This document shows positions 63,745-64,000 of a DNA stretch of 64,000 nucleotides, piece after piece. Within the stretch, counting starts at the first letter, position 1; every line of letters starts with the position of its first letter. The position numbers and the translations under genes are program-made. The notes beneath the pieces are model-generated. The model ran no database searches and was not told the DNA's origin. It was given only the letters and a program-made list of their open reading frames with translations. The stretch lies in NCBI RefSeq assembly GCF_026870155.1, contig NZ_CP113975.1, positions 4,340,001 through 4,404,000 on the forward strand. The letters are read 5' to 3'. The stretch comes from Flavobacterium marginilacus (GTDB taxonomy: Bacteria; Bacteroidota; Bacteroidia; Flavobacteriales; Flavobacteriaceae).

Positions 63745-63778
63745 AAAAAATCTTCTCCCAAAACGAGAAGATTTTTTT
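63745..63778 (+). terminator. Rho-independent terminator after response regulator
   Basis: 10-bp perfect stem AAATCTTCTC / GAGAAGATTT with 7-nt loop, then T run. 39 bp after the stop. Confidence 0.85.
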
Positions 63779-63919
63779 ATCTGCAAAACTGTTAACTATG
63801 GAAATAAAAATCTATGCATGCATAAAAACATTTCATGACATCAAAATCCAACCTTATGACATCAGCTCAGTAAAACAGTATCATTAATCCTATATTTACT
63901 TAACTAAAACATAAAAATC

Positions 63920-64000
63920 ATGAGCCACGAACTAAATACCCACATAAACATGCGATTAAAAACTATCATAAATAAAATAAATCCCTGGATAGGATTTTTA
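63920..64000 (+). CDS. Start of a further gene, cut by window edge
   Basis: ATG at 63920 opens 27 codons to the window end (MSHELNTHINMRLKTIINKI...). It lies after a terminator, so it is a new transcription unit. Too short to identify. The basic start followed by PWIGFLL-like hydrophobic residues might be the approach to a membrane segment. Confidence 0.4.
   Translation, partial: MSHELNTHINMRLKTIINKINPWIGFL

Noticed and set aside
63798..63887. 29-codon plus-strand ORF after the LytTR terminator
   Set aside because: No promoter, no hydrophobic or family feature, and typical chance length.

Overview
The window looks like chromosomal DNA of a gliding Flavobacterium or close relative (Bacteroidota, Flavobacteriaceae). 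The reasons are the gldK-gldL-gldM-gldN motility/type IX secretion operon, a SusC/SusD pair, exosortase XrtF, AT-rich intergenic DNA, weak Shine-Dalgarno sequences, and many promoters of the Bacteroidota form TTG-N17-23-TAnnTTTG. All identifications come from reading motifs; no database search was run. No tRNA, rRNA or CRISPR array was seen.

Region 1 (1-3.5 kb, minus strand): the start of a NagB-type glucosamine-6-phosphate deaminase behind a secreted GH89 alpha-N-acetylglucosaminidase, then a small orphan gene with its own promoter and terminator.

Region 2 (3.8-23.3 kb, minus strand): an organosulfate-utilisation locus flanked by two paralogous secreted leucine-rich-repeat proteins. In transcription order it has susC, susD and three cysteine-type sulfatases, two of them each followed by a hairpin and a tiny membrane-peptide ORF. 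Then come a membrane fatty-acid-hydroxylase-family protein and a rhodanese-thioredoxin fusion. A second promoter drives a formylglycine-generating enzyme with both catalytic cysteines, followed by a YeiH-type putative sulfate exporter. The susC leader carries a 17-codon upstream ORF ending in four cysteine codons and a stop, which suggests cysteine-responsive control. An IS30-family element lies upstream. Two about 140-bp inverted-repeat elements sit between genes.

Region 3 (23.5-38.1 kb): housekeeping and small genes (DUF1761, pterin-carbinolamine dehydratase, acyltransferase, ABC-F ATPase, DUF983, FAD oxidoreductase), then gldN-M-L-K (minus), an arginase-fold protein lacking metal ligands, and topA.

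Region 4 (38.4-47.9 kb, plus strand): glpD, miaB, a GxxExxY gene framed by a perfect 36-bp inverted repeat, a small membrane peptide, a sigma-54 activator, lptE, a TPR protein, secG, groES and groEL.

Region 5 (48-56 kb, minus strand): an orphan secreted protein, a DedA protein, a metal-handling trio (HMA protein, TonB-dependent receptor, HYC_CC_PP protein), a beta-CASP metallo-beta-lactamase, an ATP-cone/nuclease fusion, and XrtF with its partner.

Region 6 (56-64 kb, plus strand): free methionine sulfoxide reductase, a TonB-C protein, rpsO, pnp, an orphan protein, a TPR histidine kinase with a LytTR response regulator, and the start of a further gene.
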